Below, in pieces: positions 11,046 through 22,640 of a stretch of 64,000 nt of DNA; the first letter of the stretch is position 1, and the number at the start of each line of letters is the position of its first letter. The position numbers and the translations under genes are program-made. This DNA is from Metellina segmentata (Eukaryota > Arthropoda > Arachnida > Araneae > Tetragnathidae). The stretch spans positions 78,886,359-78,950,358 of the forward strand of contig OX375876.1 in NCBI GenBank assembly GCA_947359465.1, given 5' to 3'. The notes under the pieces are model-generated. The model ran no database searches. It saw nothing but the letters and a program-made list of their open reading frames with translations, and was not told where the DNA came from.

Positions 11046-11779
11046 CATTTTTTTTTATCGCTGAGTGCTATGATTTTCCGTATGATTTTTTTTGTGGATA
11101 TTCTAAATATATGTTGACATTCAATATTGTAATGTATAGATTTTTTTTTTTGTAATTCGTTAACTGTCTGTATTGTAACTACTTTGAAGAATTGGTTGAT
11201 GCAAGAAGCAGGCGGCAAAAACGTACCCCCATGTAAACAAATTATATATGTTTACAATTATTTGAAATTTAGTCAACAATTGCCTTTTGTTATGATTTTT
11301 ACAATATAAAATGATCACTGACTCTAAAACTCGTCAAATAGAAAGAATTGATGAGAATGTATTTGTTTTTTGTGGAACTTATTCGTCCTTATAACCTACA
11401 CAGTGTTTGTATTTTCATAATATAGTTTCTTATGAATCAAATCTCTTGTTTGATCGTCTACCTGATATAATCTCACCACTGTTTGTTGAGACAACTAGTA
11501 GTAAATATAAACTTAGTAAAAGCAGTTATCAATAATAAGTATTAAGATTTAAGCAAAGTAATTTTTTGTAAACAAATACACTTCTCGATTTGTTTCACTC
11601 ATTTCAGCTCAAGATAACAACAAAATTTAAATTGAAAAAATATTCCATTTTGACTGTTTTCAATAGCTTTCTTTAAACAAAGTTTTTTCTATCTCATATC
11701 CTATAATTATAGCACTTGCATTTGGGCTGCTATGGAGGCAGAATTTTTTTACACGCATTACCATTTTAAGCCTTAACGG
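11046..11779. other. AT-rich unique sequence
   Basis: No coding or repeat signal found. Confidence 0.5.
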
Positions 11780-11912
11780 TCATTAGTCACCTCTCACATA
11801 ACAACAGTACTATGTCTCTGTGGTCGTAAGTCACCTCTCACGTGACGACAACAGTGCTTTGTCTCTGAAGTCGTGTCTCACCTAACAACATTACTTTGTC
11901 GCTGCAGTCAAT
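11780..11912. repeat. Three-copy ~45-bp minisatellite
   Basis: Three imperfect tandem units with landmarks gtcacctctcac.taac and ctttgtctctg, starting near 11780, 11824 and 11869. Confidence 0.65.
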
Positions 11913-11967
11913 ATGTCACATGGGTGGTGATAAGACTGATCCTGTCAAAATTCGCTGTCTGTGAAAT

Positions 11968-12385
11968 GTGGGCACAATTGCCTTGTCAATTAAAATTCTC
12001 AAGATCCTTATGAAGTTGTGGGAACTACGATGGAGTAGAGATACAATATGTAGAAGAATGCACAAGTTTTTTCCCACTCCAGATGTTAGTCAATACGTGT
12101 ACCACCCCATTAAATCCCAGCTACTCGCAGGCCATGGTTGCTTTCCCGAATACTTTTTTAAAAACTTTTTTTTCTTCAGAAACCAAGTTTCTGATCTGTG
12201 TCAGTGTGGAGAGATTGGCGACTCACCATTACATCTTCCACTGTAAACTCATGGAACACCTTAGGGGTGATCTCCTTTTCCTAAAAGAGGCTACCAAAAC
12301 TTACTCGCAACACCCTCAGTGTCACCAGGCCCTCCTGGCCTTGGACAGATTTGTGACTGTCAAACTTATGCCTCGTTTACCCTAA
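11968..12385 (+). pseudogene. Non-LTR retrotransposon C-terminal fragment
   Basis: Frame 1 (11968-12246) reads LWELRWSR..., then PTPDVSQYV and LLAGHGCFPEYF, then a cysteine/histidine cluster DLCQCGEIGDSPLH. Frame 2 (to 12385) continues with HCKLMEHLRGDL. This order (conserved GHGCF block, then a CxC...H...C cluster) is typical of the region after the reverse transcriptase/RNase H part of arthropod Jockey/R1/I-type elements. The shift between frames marks a decayed copy. No endonuclease or RT core is visible upstream, so only the 3' end is present, as with 5'-truncated insertions. Clade assignment is uncertain. Confidence 0.65.
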
Positions 12386-12449
12386 CTCTTCAAACCTCCC
12401 ATTCTTCACAGCATAGGTAAGTTGGTAGGTATTTTGAGTAGTAGTGTGA

Positions 12450-13606
12450 TGAACCGTTTACTGTTCATGGTTTTCACGCCTTTGTCCAAAAAAAATTCAA
12501 GGACTTTTCAGAACCAAAAATATTTTTTTCAAGGACCTAAAGTTTTTTATAGCGACCTAAAACAAAGCACGTGCAAAAATTGTCAATTTAAAAAAATGTG
12601 AAAAATATTTATTAAAAAAAAAACATTTTTTAATTCCTTTTTAAACTACTGACAGTCAAAGAAAAGAGGAAAGGTTGTCATAAATTTTGGTTATAGTTTG
12701 GATTTTCTTTTATCACAGAACCTGTGAACTTTTTTGCAAAGTGGGCTTCACGTCTCAATGCTAACTATCAGGCTATTTGCACACATATCAATTTCGGTCG
12801 TGAGGTAAAATATCGTACGATAAATTCTTTGGTGGCACGAAGAAGAGTATGGGAGCTTGCACATGGTTTGATCGACACAATCTCCGTTTTCATTTTGCTC
12901 TCGCCCACGGCCACTACAGCAGATGGCTGTCGTGGTTTATTTTGTTTGAGAAACAAAACAAATCCAAAGTTTTGACTGCAGTGTCAAAAGTTGTTCTCTG
13001 GTCACAATCGTTAAAGATAGTAAAAATTTCAACGGATTTGAAATCTGTAGAAAATTTTACAAGAATACCTTAAATGTGCTTTTCTGTAAATAAATAATTT
13101 TGCAATTGCAACTTTTATATTTTCTCAATACGAATTCGGCGTTTTACGAAAACGGATAATGCAGTGTCCTAAACTGTTAAGTTTTCATTCTTGAACGTAC
13201 GACTTGACAGTTACCCCCTTCAAAAACCTTAATATTTTCTTTGTATTTCTTCATCAATCCCTGAGACAATTTTAAGAAATGTTCAAAGAGGCGGAACTCT
13301 TTCATGTTTGAATGCAAAAAAGCGATGGGATGACGCGTCAATGAAACATGGTGTATGACCTTGTGTGTTCATGTATACATCACCCATTATGGTTGTTCAT
13401 ATATATAAAACGTGGTGTCAAAACACGTAACACTTCAGAATGACGCTCAAATTGCGCACCTGCCGTGAAGGAAACTAGTTTGGACACAAATTCCAACGCA
13501 ATTATGTACTAGTCCAAAAAAAAGCAAGGACTTTTTACCAAGTTTCGTAATTTTCAAGGGCCCCTAGTTAGGAAAACAAAATTCAAGGACCGTGGGAACC
13601 CTGCTG
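12450..13606. mobile_element. Possible decayed hAT-like region
   Basis: Two direct, similar segments (about 12480-12560 and 13500-13606) share tccaaaaaaaa and caaggactttt. The second ends ccgtgggaaccctg, which on the complement reads cagggttcccacgg, a start common to hAT-type ends. No matching inverted left end and no TSD were found, and ORFs between are unrecognised. Weak call. Confidence 0.25.
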
Positions 13607-13666
13607 TTGGCTTGAGAAAGTCTTTGCTAGAGGCCCGCAAAGTAACACGATGTATACTGTGCGGTT

Positions 13667-13855
13667 TCGGATGCAACAACGACAGCTAAACATCAATGTT
13701 GATAATACATCGATGTTCTTAAAATTCAGTGTATTTAAACTTTTTTACCCCATTTCATAACACTGGTTTAGCAACTAGTGATGCTACATCGGCTTCAATA
13801 CATTAATGTTTTGAAAATATCGACATTGATGTCGCATCCCTACTTTTCAGACCCT
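13667..13855. mobile_element. CGATGT-rich repeat, single inverted copy
   Basis: The reverse complement matches the 1345-1600 repeat (gctaaaccagt, ttaaattcactg landmarks) and its edge gatgtcgcatcccta. Flanking cttttcagacccttgg also matches next to the first copy (1321-1345), so the duplicated unit is larger than the core. A small nonautonomous DNA element is likely. Confidence 0.55.
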
Positions 13856-13927
13856 TGGCCCCACTTTGGTCTAAAAGTAAGTTCAATTTGGCGATTATGA
13901 AAATTATGCTACTTGGTTATTTTTATA

Positions 13928-14143
13928 ACCCCAAAGGGAAAAATAAAGACACAATATAATTTTGAATCATTTTTAAATAACGAGGCAACACCCAAGCTGG
14001 CACTCCAAACTTACACACCACGCTAATGTAAGAACACAATATATTTAACATGCACCAGCCCCCTTTCTACACGACGGTCTTTGGCAGGATTCGAACTCCC
14101 AACCCTCCGGTTGCTAGTCCATTACTCTTCCAACCATGGCACC
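13928..14143 (-). mobile_element. tRNA-derived SINE, family S2
   Basis: The minus-strand head has box B GAGTTCGAATCC (near 14090-14101). The body has the family signature cacgacggtctttggcagg and taattttgaatca. The head is cut at ccatggcacc. Family S2 is my label. Confidence 0.65.
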
Positions 14144-14446
14144 TGTTATAGTTGTAGTTTTTTAGTTCATCAGATGTCAGTTTCGTATGCCAAAAAATAC
14201 ATAACCTATGATTAAATATATAATTTTTCACTGCTATGAGGCAAGATATATATAATTTTTCTTATTATGAACAGAAGAAAAGTAATATTTGTTTTATAAT
14301 AAAATTACAATATTAATCTGAGCAATATTATTCGTTTAATTACTAAGTGTGCAATAATTTATTCACAAGACCTTTTAGGAGTTATAACATGCTACTGATT
14401 AGTCTAAAACCAACATTTTGATGAAATGTGGTATTTCTAATGGTAT

Positions 14447-14638
14447 TTTTATTTAACGTCTCTCCCCACTGGAGCAACACAATGGGCTATTTGTGACGAT
14501 CCTGGATCAACCCCAAAGGGAAAGATTAAGACAACATAATTTTGAATCATGGTCATATAGCGAGGCAACACAACAGATTTAACAGCCCCCTTCTACATGA
14601 CGGTCTTTGGCTGGATTCGAACTTCCAACCACGGCACC
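14447..14638 (-). mobile_element. SINE S2 copy, internally deleted
   Basis: Starts tttaacgtctctccccactg and ends ccaaccacggcacc. Shares ggagcaacacaatgggctat and gacggtctttggctggattc with other S2 copies but lacks part of the body. Confidence 0.65.
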
Positions 14639-14639
14639 T

Positions 14640-15995
14640 GTTATATTAGCATGATGCTGATTTAATTAATTTTTCAAAAGGTCTATTCAAAAATTATTTT
14701 ATCTAAAATTTTCATGTCCTGATCAGGACAGATGTTGAGTGAGTTAAATATATGGAGATAGCATGAGCACATTTTTATAAGTTTCACAGAAGCCTACTTT
14801 GAACAAGTTTAGCTGACTCATGGTTCTAGATAAGCTTTGAATGCAAATCGGACTAAAGCCAATATTGCTAAAGCTGCAAGAATCAGAATGTATAGCTACA
14901 GAAAATTTTACGACTTGAAAATATTTACCAACCAAAATATTGGTTTACAATTTCTTCAGTTGTTATGCAGGATGTTTACATAGGACATCATTTTGTTTTG
15001 GAATAACTTTTAAATAAAACATTTATAATTTCATTGTGCACTCAATGATTGACATTATTCATTGAATTTAATATCAGTCAAATGACTGCCAGCACTGCAT
15101 ATTTAGTCTTCCATCCACATGATTTCTTAAGACCATTTTGCTCTACAGCTTTTGATTGTCATTTATTTAGGAAGCTGATCTAGGTTAGTGAGTGTGAATC
15201 TCAGCACATTTTAGCAAAATATTTAATCAAAATGAATTCTCTATGATGGAGACTTCTAGAAAATTGTAAAATTACTTTGGGTTACATCGTGTGCCTTCAA
15301 AACAAATATGTGTAAAAAAAAAATTTCAAAACACTGTTCTCTGACCGACTTCTTACAGAAAGTTCCCAAGAAAACATTGATACTGTATGATATATAGTGT
15401 TATTGAAAAACAAGGGACCTCTGTTGACATTACACATAAGTAGGCTTTCTCCAAACACAATATGGGAAAAATTTGGATTTTCATCGAAGCTCTAAATGTT
15501 ATTATGCATGCAATTCTCTTGGTCCATATTATATTCCACATATAAGTATAATTATTTCAGTTCTAAAGTTCAATTTAAATTACATTCCAAAACAGTTCAA
15601 TCCAGAAAAAAATTACTAGGTTAACAATACTTGCGTGTACCAGACAACATTGGCAATCTTGAATAATTATGAAAATCAGAACAAAATATAAATCTTTTAG
15701 TACAAATTGTAAGCAACATTTAATGTATTCAGAATGATTTATTGAGACTGATTCTGACATTGCAAGATATTTTTGTAAACAAACACATGAAGGTAAACAA
15801 AAAGAAGTGTTTCAGTTACAGTGAATATATGTACTTCAATTCATTATAGAAGGTATTTTTTAATTAATGTCTTACAAGAAAAACAAAGAAACAAATGGTA
15901 CATAAAAACTTTTATTTTCATTTCAATAAACTTTAAATATCAAGTAATTTAGTCATACATTACAAAATTCATTTTTCTGTAAATGAAAATGAAAT
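14640..15995. other. AT-rich unique sequence
   Basis: No gene or repeat recognised. Small minus-strand ORFs (14744, 15353, 15575) have no motif and are expected by chance. Confidence 0.5.
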
Positions 15996-15997
15996 AA

Positions 15998-16603
15998 TGG
16001 GTGAGCCGGAGAACTTAGGCCGAAGGCCTTCTATCTCCCTCAGAAAGTAGTTGGGAACTGAGCAGGTTTTGAAGTTCACTGAAATATGTAAGGTAGAGTG
16101 AGTGCAGTTGGTTGTCCAATGAAAACAGGTGGCTTAGAAATTGGGCAGATCAAGGACGAGTCCAATTGGAACAGTACATAAGATGACAAGGAAGGCTTAA
16201 GAATTATTAAATTAAAGAAAAAATAAAAGCAGGAGATTTAAATAGTAAGAACATTAAGGATTAAGAATGACTCTGGGTCTTTTATTATATTCGGGTTGAC
16301 GAGGGTCATATCTGGGATACACTGGATGGCAGGGTTATCAATTAATTCAAGATTAGCATAAAAATTAGTAGCAAGTTTACTGAAGTAAGTTTTAAGTTCG
16401 GTAATTTCAAGATCTTCGCAAATTTTAGCGTTTCGGTAGTACCAGGGGTAACCACTGATAATACGTAGAGTAGAATTTTGAAGAGATTCAAGTTTTCGCT
16501 GCGTATCCGAATTTTCTGTAAATATAATTAACCATACAAGACTCAAAAAGAAACTTTTTGCATGAAAATTTAACTTATGACCATTAAGTGTAGAATTATT
16601 CAA
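15998..16603 (-). pseudogene. Jockey-type non-LTR retrotransposon 3' fragment
   Basis: The minus-strand ORF 16238-16603 (121 codons) contains LESLQNSTLRIISGYPWYYR followed by NAKICEDLEITELKTYFSKL. This matches the C-terminal block of Jockey-clade polymerases (LQNK.LR.I...PW..RN...H.DL.I). The part downstream on the minus strand (16237 to about 15998) looks like its 3' UTR, ending near cggctcaccc. RT catalytic motifs are absent, so the copy is 5'-truncated and inactive. Confidence 0.75.
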
Positions 16604-16905
16604 ATTTAAGTATTTCCAATCTTAAATTTTTTTTTTATCTTGAAACTTTTTTTTTTATAGAGAAAATGTTTATTTTTGTAAAAAATTGGGTAATTTAAAA
16701 AATTACTTAACATTTTGGCAATAACTGCTATCACAAAAACACCTGCTTCAAGAAATAAAAACAAAACCACATAGAAACACATTTTGATAATAGAAATTAC
16801 AAAAACATAAATACAAGTAAGGGATAGTTAAAAATCTGAAGGATGAGGAACCTGAAAATATAAAGTGTGCACATCAGTACAATACAAATGAGATCACAAA
16901 CTCAC

Positions 16906-17324
16906 CTTTTCGAGTCAACACTAATGTACACCTAATTCTGTTTGGACGAGCATGAGTATCATCTTGTGCGAATGTTTCAACAGTTTTACGAACAAATTCA
17001 GTTATTAATTGTTGTGTTTTGGTAAGGCCATTATATAATTATCTGTAAGAGGCTACCAAGAACTTCAGTTCACGTTGAAATTTCCTAGCGCGTTTTTCAT
17101 TAGGGTCATGTTTGACAAAATGATTACCCAATTTTCAGGTCAGTTCCAGACATTCTTTTACTAAACCTGCATTTAGAACAAGATCCTATTGTTCATTATC
17201 ACTACATTCTGTGGGATTAGGAGTCTCAAAGCCAACCTCTTCTAATAATTCATCTTTGCTTACGGCTTTCTCGAATGATTCATGAATATCTTCAAATGAT
17301 AGATCACTGAATCCTCCAGTTGCG
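16906..17324 (-). pseudogene. Decayed coding remnant with splice-donor end
   Basis: One minus-strand frame reads as protein-like sequence for about 140 codons, broken only by three stops (TAG near 17190, TGA near 17137, TAA near 17039). Segments include GFSDLSFEDIHESFEKAVSK, DELLEEVGFETPNP, NHFVKHDPNEKRARKFQREL and NGLTKTQQLITEFVRKTVET. It ends CGAAAAG|GTGAGT, a consensus donor (intron side 16900-16905). The charge pattern is like the C-terminal regions of some DNA-transposon-derived proteins, but I do not recognise the family. No single piece is long enough to stand out as an ORF. Confidence 0.5.
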
Positions 17325-17484
17325 TGTCATTGTAATGATGTTGGGAATACAGTCGTGTTAGTTACCAAATACAATTAGAAAATTGTAGATACATACATTG
17401 GTAAATGAAAACATGTATTCCAAAATGCATACACTACATGTTATGCAATCTATTTGTGGGTGCAATATAACTGACTAACCACTG

Positions 17485-17562
17485 CATTGCCCGTGATAGT
17501 TCTTTTCATGGGGTCAGGTGTGACCACTGCTTGCTAACCCCCAGTAATTGCTACGAATACCC
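17485..17562 (+). repeat. Fragment of CRE-bearing dispersed repeat (family D)
   Basis: accactgcattgcccgtgat, ggggtcaggtgtgaccactg and ctaacccccagt match the first ~100 bases of the repeats at 23645 and 63098. Confidence 0.65.
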
Positions 17563-17689
17563 ATGTAGTTTAACAGATGATACTACTATGCCACAAATAG
17601 AAGAAAAAAAAATTCAAACTGACTGGAGTAAATAGAGAATGAAATATTTATTTTGAATCTGAGTAAAAAAAAAAGTTTGTGCAAAAACA

Positions 17690-17830
17690 GAATTAGGTGT
17701 GCGTATACAAACAGGAAATGTTCGACGCAAAAAAATAAATACGCTCAGGGTAGTCACATGAATTGAACCTATGTCATCTACAGCTTGCAAGCTATTAACA
17801 ATGAGAAACCCACTGAACCACCAGCAAGTT
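17690..17830 (-). mobile_element. Possible diverged S1-like SINE
   Basis: The end cccactgaaccaccagcaag and box B-like gaattgaacctatg resemble the S1 head in minus orientation; the body is too diverged to align by eye. Confidence 0.35.
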
Positions 17831-17870
17831 GCTTTCCCACTCCTTGTACTCAGTAATGATACTATTCCCT

Positions 17871-18158
17871 CTACACCTCACCTCCCCTTTCCGCTTGTGT
17901 ATCAATAGAATAGCACAAAATCATTAGTACTACCCAAATTTTGTTCAACAGAGGTTTTGGAAAACCAAATCGACATATTACATTGTTTATTTCAACATAC
18001 CTATATGAGAACTTAAGTCTGTTAGCACAAATGCACTTGTGATGGGTAATGCCTTCTATGAGGTACTCTCGATACACCCTTGACAATGTTAAGCTTATGC
18101 GTTTAGCTTTAACTATCCTTTCACGTTCAAACTCGGTTAATTCTTGGCAGGTCGACAT
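17871..18158 (-). pseudogene. Tc1-like transposase N-terminal fragment
   Basis: A minus-strand ORF begins MSTCQELTEFERERIVKAKR and ISLTLSRVYREYL, the typical first helix-turn-helix of Tc1-type transposases (ELTEFERG.I.GL...). After about residue 33 the similarity is lost and no DDE region follows. A short dead fragment; ends not located. Confidence 0.5.
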
Positions 18159-18159
18159 T

Positions 18160-19400
18160 CAAGAGTTTAACAGACAGCACTGATAACTATCTGACTCTTT
18201 ATACTCTTTTAATGCAATGTGAGCACTAGTAAATTTGCATACTGCTATCCCATGACTTTTAGCACATCAGTGTTCGGTGTATGGAAGTTATATAAAATTA
18301 ATAATGCAAAAGTTTTGGTACAGGCATATGAGGGGTCAAAAAATAATACTTAATATAAGATTTTGCAAATGAAAGCACATAAAAAAATAGCTGCAGAGAT
18401 TAGGAAAAAGCATGTGTTTCTAATTTGAATTAATGGGGTCGCACTGGCCCTGGAACTTTTTTAGGTATAATGCTTGAGTAAATATATTAAGTGAATCTTC
18501 ACCCATCATATGAAGAAGAATGATTCAAAATTGCCCATTGGATTTATAGTCACAAGGAATGTTTTAAACAAAACCTATGCTGATGAACAGGCTTGTGAGT
18601 GACATATGTTCAATGGCCCAAAAGGGAAAGAGTTGTCTTGTAATTATGATCCCTATCAAAAAAGGTTATGTAGTGCTTCAAAGGAAGGCTGATTTAATAT
18701 TCAACTAACTTCAATAAAATAGCATGTCTCTTCTTCATAGTTATTTCATTTTCAATATTATTACACATAAAACAGAAAGGAAATGAAATCAAAATTCTTA
18801 TTTAAATCACTGATTTTTAAAAATAATCACTTAATTTTAAATTTGCATTCCCTGTAACAATCTAAAAATCGAAAGAAATGGTCCGTTTTGATAGAATCAG
18901 ATGTATTCAATTTGTGGACTTTCATATAATGTAATCTCAAAAACTAGATTACATCTAATTATAAATCAAAAATTAAAACTACTGATCGCAGAAAGAACAA
19001 TCTCAGTGCCTCTACTAAAATACTAAGATTACACTTCACAAATATAATTAAACGCAATAGCATAAAACAATTCAAAATCAAAGCTGAAACAAATTTTTCT
19101 TGCATCTCTAAAGCATTAAATAAACACATTTGAAAATTGAAGGAGATTGGATGTATAACTGAAAAGTAAATACAATCTTTCAAAAGAATACGCCTAAAGA
19201 CAAATTAACTTTTCCTAATCAAATTATTCCGCTTTCAATACAAAAACCGTTGAAAAACATGAGCTCCTCACACATTCTCAAAAGCATAAACAAAACAGAA
19301 TGCATTCAACATCAGAACAGCGCGCGATTTTTCAACCGCCGACAGAACTAATACGCCTTCTAGCGGCAATTCCTCTAAGTTTTAACATTAGGATTATCGT
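18160..19400. other. AT-rich unique sequence
   Basis: No coding, repeat or regulatory signal recognised. Confidence 0.5.
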
Positions 19401-19815
19401 AGTTGGCGATACAGGCATCTATCGCCAACTCGCCAAGGGGTGCTGAAAGCGTGAGGGTTTCCGAGTATGCGCCCCGGAGGGTTGGACTTCTTCATACATG
19501 ACACATCCGTTTTACAGGAAGGTCCCTTTCACACATCCATTCACTCACACATATCGTAATTTAGATCCCAATCAGAGGCCGATAACCCCCTGATCAGGTA
19601 CCCCCAGAGGTATTGATTTGGTATGGTAACATGGGGGACTTTGTGACCACGACCTATTTAATGTGCCCCAACCACCATTAGCGAACGTGATGGTCTTTAG
19701 CCAGGTCTAAGAGCCGATCTCGCAACCATCAGAATTGCAGGCTCCGTCGAGGACAGAACCCACAACCCTTCCTATGCTAGCCCGACGCTCTACTGACTGA
19801 GCTACCGCGGCTCTC
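19400..19815 (-). mobile_element. tRNA-derived SINE, family S3
   Basis: The minus-strand head GCCGCGGTAGCTCAGTCAGT (about 19792-19812) carries a near-perfect A box and a paired D stem (GCTC/GAGC), with a weaker B box (gggttctgtcc). The anticodon and acceptor stems do not pair, so it is not a functional tRNA. The distal part holds the 75-bp module shared with 10903-10977. Confidence 0.6.
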
Positions 19816-19837
19816 CTGAGACAGTAGTATAGGTGAA

Positions 19838-21006
19838 TTGTCTGTGAACATATGGGGGAAAAAACTAGATTTGACTGTCTTTGAACATGGGTTGATAGTA
19901 AGAGTTCGGAGGCATGGGGCGAGTATTATCGACACCGCTGCATTTGTGAAATGTTCACGAGTAGCTGTAGTGAAAGTACATCAAGACTGGAATGTCAGGC
20001 AAAAAACTGTGTCTGAACGTGCAAATTGTGGTCGTCACTGAGTGGTGAATGATCGGGCGGAGCGGGGAGTCTCCCGAATTGAAAAAGAGAACAGGACGGT
20101 AACAGTGCAGCAGATCTTATTCAAGGATCATCTCAAAGTATCTCTGAGGGCACTGTTTGCCGTACCTTGCATCGTATGGGCTGTGGAAGCCGAAGTCTAA
20201 AGCAAACACTGTTGCTCTCAGCAACAAACAAGATAAAACGTCTCAAATTCGCTTAGGCACACAAGGATTGGACAGTGGACAATTGGAAAAATGTACTGAG
20301 GTCCGATGAATCCCATTTTAAATTACACCATGCAGAGATGGGAGAGTTAGAGTTTAGCGGAAACAGCACGAAAGCATGGACTCTAAGTGCATTGCTACAA
20401 CCGTTCTAGCTGGTGGAGGCAATGTGATGATTAGGGGAATGTTTTCGTGGCATGCTTTGGGCTCTTTATTTCATGTGCATGGAAGTCTCTGACTCAGACA
20501 TCATACCTAAACATCATTACTGACCAAGTGCATCCTGTAATGCTGATGGTTTATCGCAATGGCGATGGGTAATTTTAACAGGACATCATACCTAAACATC
20601 ATTACTGACCAAGTGCATCCTGTAATGCTGATAGTTTATCGCAATGGCGATGGAGACTTTTAACAGGATAATGCGTCCTGAAATAGGGCTGGTATTGTAT
20701 AGGGATTGGTTTGAGGAACGTGAAAGAGAAGTCACGTTGTTCAGGTGGCCCTAACAATCCCCAGAACACAATCATATTGAGCATTTGTGAGATGAAGTTG
20801 AAAGAGCCATTATACATCTAGATAACAACCATCCAATCTCTCACTATTAAACAGTGCCATTCTTCCCAGCATGGACTCTAGATTTCACAAACGACCTATC
20901 AACATCTCGTAGAGTCCATGCCAAGAAGAATCAACGTTGTATTAAAAGCAAAAGGTGGCCCAACGACATATTGATGGAGTAGTCATAACAAAGTGGCCTC
21001 ACACTG
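19838..21006 (+). pseudogene. Tc1-like transposon, inactivated
   Basis: N-terminal reading GKKLDLTVFEHGLIVRVRRH is the Tc1 helix-turn-helix start; this frame stops at 20041. Further Tc1 blocks appear in broken frames: a RSDESHF catalytic block near 20303-20323, SGNSTKAW near 20358, and a C-terminal QSPEHNHIEHL region near 20756-20788. The right end reads ctcacactg followed by TA at 21007-21008, typical of Tc1/mariner; the left TIR is degenerate. An 85-bp stretch inside is duplicated (20497-20581 and 20582-20666). Many stops and shifts: dead copy. Confidence 0.75.
20497..20666. repeat. 85-bp tandem duplication inside Tc1 copy
   Basis: gacatcatacctaaacatca repeats exactly 85 bases later (20497, 20582), and the copies differ at few positions. 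It lies in the transposase catalytic region and adds to its disruption. Confidence 0.85.
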
Positions 21007-21052
21007 TATGGTATCGAAGGATTTTTTGTTGTTTACCTCACTCGGGTTGGTT

Positions 21053-21484
21053 GGGTTTTATGGCGCTCCGCCGCAATGGCCATAGGTGACCTTTTTGTTT
21101 TTGATCTTTATCAGTCGTTGTTTTCAAGAGCCAATTTGTTTGTGTGACTTTCGGAACTGACAACTTGACGTTTCCATCCTGACTGTAGCTGTAGGCGGGT
21201 TTTATGGCGCTCCGCCGCAATGGCCATAGGTGACCTTTTTGTTTTTGATCTTTATCAGTCGTTGTTTTCAAGAGCCAATTTGTTTGTGTGACTTTCGGAA
21301 CTGACAACTGGACGTTTCCATCCTGACTGTAGCTGTAGGCGGGTTTTATGGCGCTCCGCCGCAATGGCCATAGGTGACCTTTTTGTTTTTGATCTTTATC
21401 AGTCGTTGTTTTCAAGAGCCAATTTGTTTGTGTGACTTTCGGAACTGACAACTGGACGTTTCCATCCTGACTGTAGCTGTAGGC
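21053..21484. repeat. 144-bp x3 SINE-derived tandem repeat
   Basis: Three near-identical units start at 21053, 21197 and 21341 (gggttttatggcgctccgcc). Because 144 is divisible by 3, a minus-strand frame stays open as three 48-residue repeats (ORF 21038-21451); this is not evidence for a protein. The unit start matches the S1 signature ttggttgggttttatggcgc. Confidence 0.9.
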
Positions 21485-21880
21485 GGCGCAGGTTTGATTT
21501 TTGTAACTTTTACCCTGTGTATAGTTCTCATTTCTACGCCAGTAAAATTTTCCTTCTGAGGCATGTCCATTACTTGACGTTTTCTGTCTTGTGTTTGGCC
21601 AAATATGACCCTCCGGTACAAAACGAAACCAGCCATCCTCAATGCCAAGCGAAACATTTATCTGGAATTTTAAAGAAATAACGCAATCAAATCGGCGCGA
21701 TAAATTGACGTGTCTACCCTTTATGTCGTTGTAGGCGGCGCAAGTTCGATTTCTATAATTTACCGTGTATTTCTTTCTTCTGAGCCAGTAAAATTTTCAT
21801 TGTGTGGCATGTCCATTACTTGACATTGCTCATCTTGTGCTTGGCCAAATATTGTCCTTGCGCTATAGAACTCAACCTGC
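21485..21880 (+). mobile_element. SINE S1-type pieces in plus orientation
   Basis: Two related segments (about 21486-21660 and 21731-21880) each run from a box B-like ggttcgatttct/ggtttgatttttg to ccagtaaaattttc, catgtccattacttgac and ttggccaaatat. Reverse-complemented these match the S1 body seen at 10.1 kb. Confidence 0.5.
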
Positions 21881-21884
21881 CATT

Positions 21885-22400
21885 CAATGTCTAGCGAACA
21901 TTTATCTCGAATTTTAAAGACATAACAAAATCCAGTTACGCGAGTGACGTTTCCATCCTCATTGCCTATGGGACATTTATCTCGAATTTTAAAGAGATAA
22001 CAAAATACAGTCACGCGAGTGGCGTTTCCATTCTCAATGTCTAGCGAACATTTATCTCGAATTTTAAAGAGATAACAAAATACAGTCACGCGAGTGGCGT
22101 TTCCATTCTCAATGTCTAGCGAACATTTATCTCGAATTTTAAAGAGATAACAAAATCCAGTCACGCGAGTGGCGTTTCCATTCTCAATGTCTAGCGAACA
22201 TTTATCTCGAATTTTAAAGAGATAACAAAATCCAGTCACGCGAGTGACGTTTCCATCCTCAAAGTCTAGCGAACATTTATCTCGAATTTTAAAGAGATAA
22301 CAAAATTTAGTCACGCGAATGACATTTCTATCCTTAATGTCTAACGAACATTTATATCGAATTTTACAGAGATAACAAAATTCAGTCATGCGAGTGACGT
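21885..22400. repeat. 75-bp tandem array
   Basis: About seven units carrying tctagcgaacatttatctcg, aattttaaagagataacaaa and cacgcgagtg, spaced 75 bp (for example 22114, 22189, 22264). Each has a small palindrome (tatctc...gagata). A 209-codon minus-strand ORF (21760-22389) is open only because 75 is a multiple of 3; its 25-residue repeat is not a known domain. Confidence 0.9.
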
Positions 22401-22404
22401 TTCC

Positions 22405-22640
22405 ATCCTCAATGTCATAGGCTACGCAGGTTCGATTCCTGTAATTTACCGTATATTTCTCTCTTTTGCGTCAGTAAAACTTTCCTAGTGTGGAATGTTC
22501 ATGAATGGACACTGTCTTGTGTATAGTCAAATATGGACCAACCCGCCACCCTCAATGCTTGTCGAACATTTATCTGAAATTTTAAAGAGAAAACTTAATC
22601 GAATCGCGTGTGATGCAATATCCAGTCAATATCCTTAATG
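22405..22640 (+). mobile_element. SINE S1-type piece after the 75-bp array
   Basis: gcaggttcgattcctgtaat (good box B), then gcgtcagtaaaactttcc and tgtatagtcaaatatgg: the same module as at 21486 and 21731. The 75-bp array therefore lies between copies of this module. Confidence 0.5.

Noticed and set aside
19740..19815. tRNA gene on the minus strand
   Set aside because: A box and D stem are good, but anticodon and acceptor stems do not pair; it is a SINE head.
21760..22389. 209-codon ORF with a 25-residue cysteine-containing repeat, looks like a repeat protein
   Set aside because: The 75-bp DNA repeat is divisible by three, so any stop-free unit gives a long ORF; no start context, splice signals or known domain.
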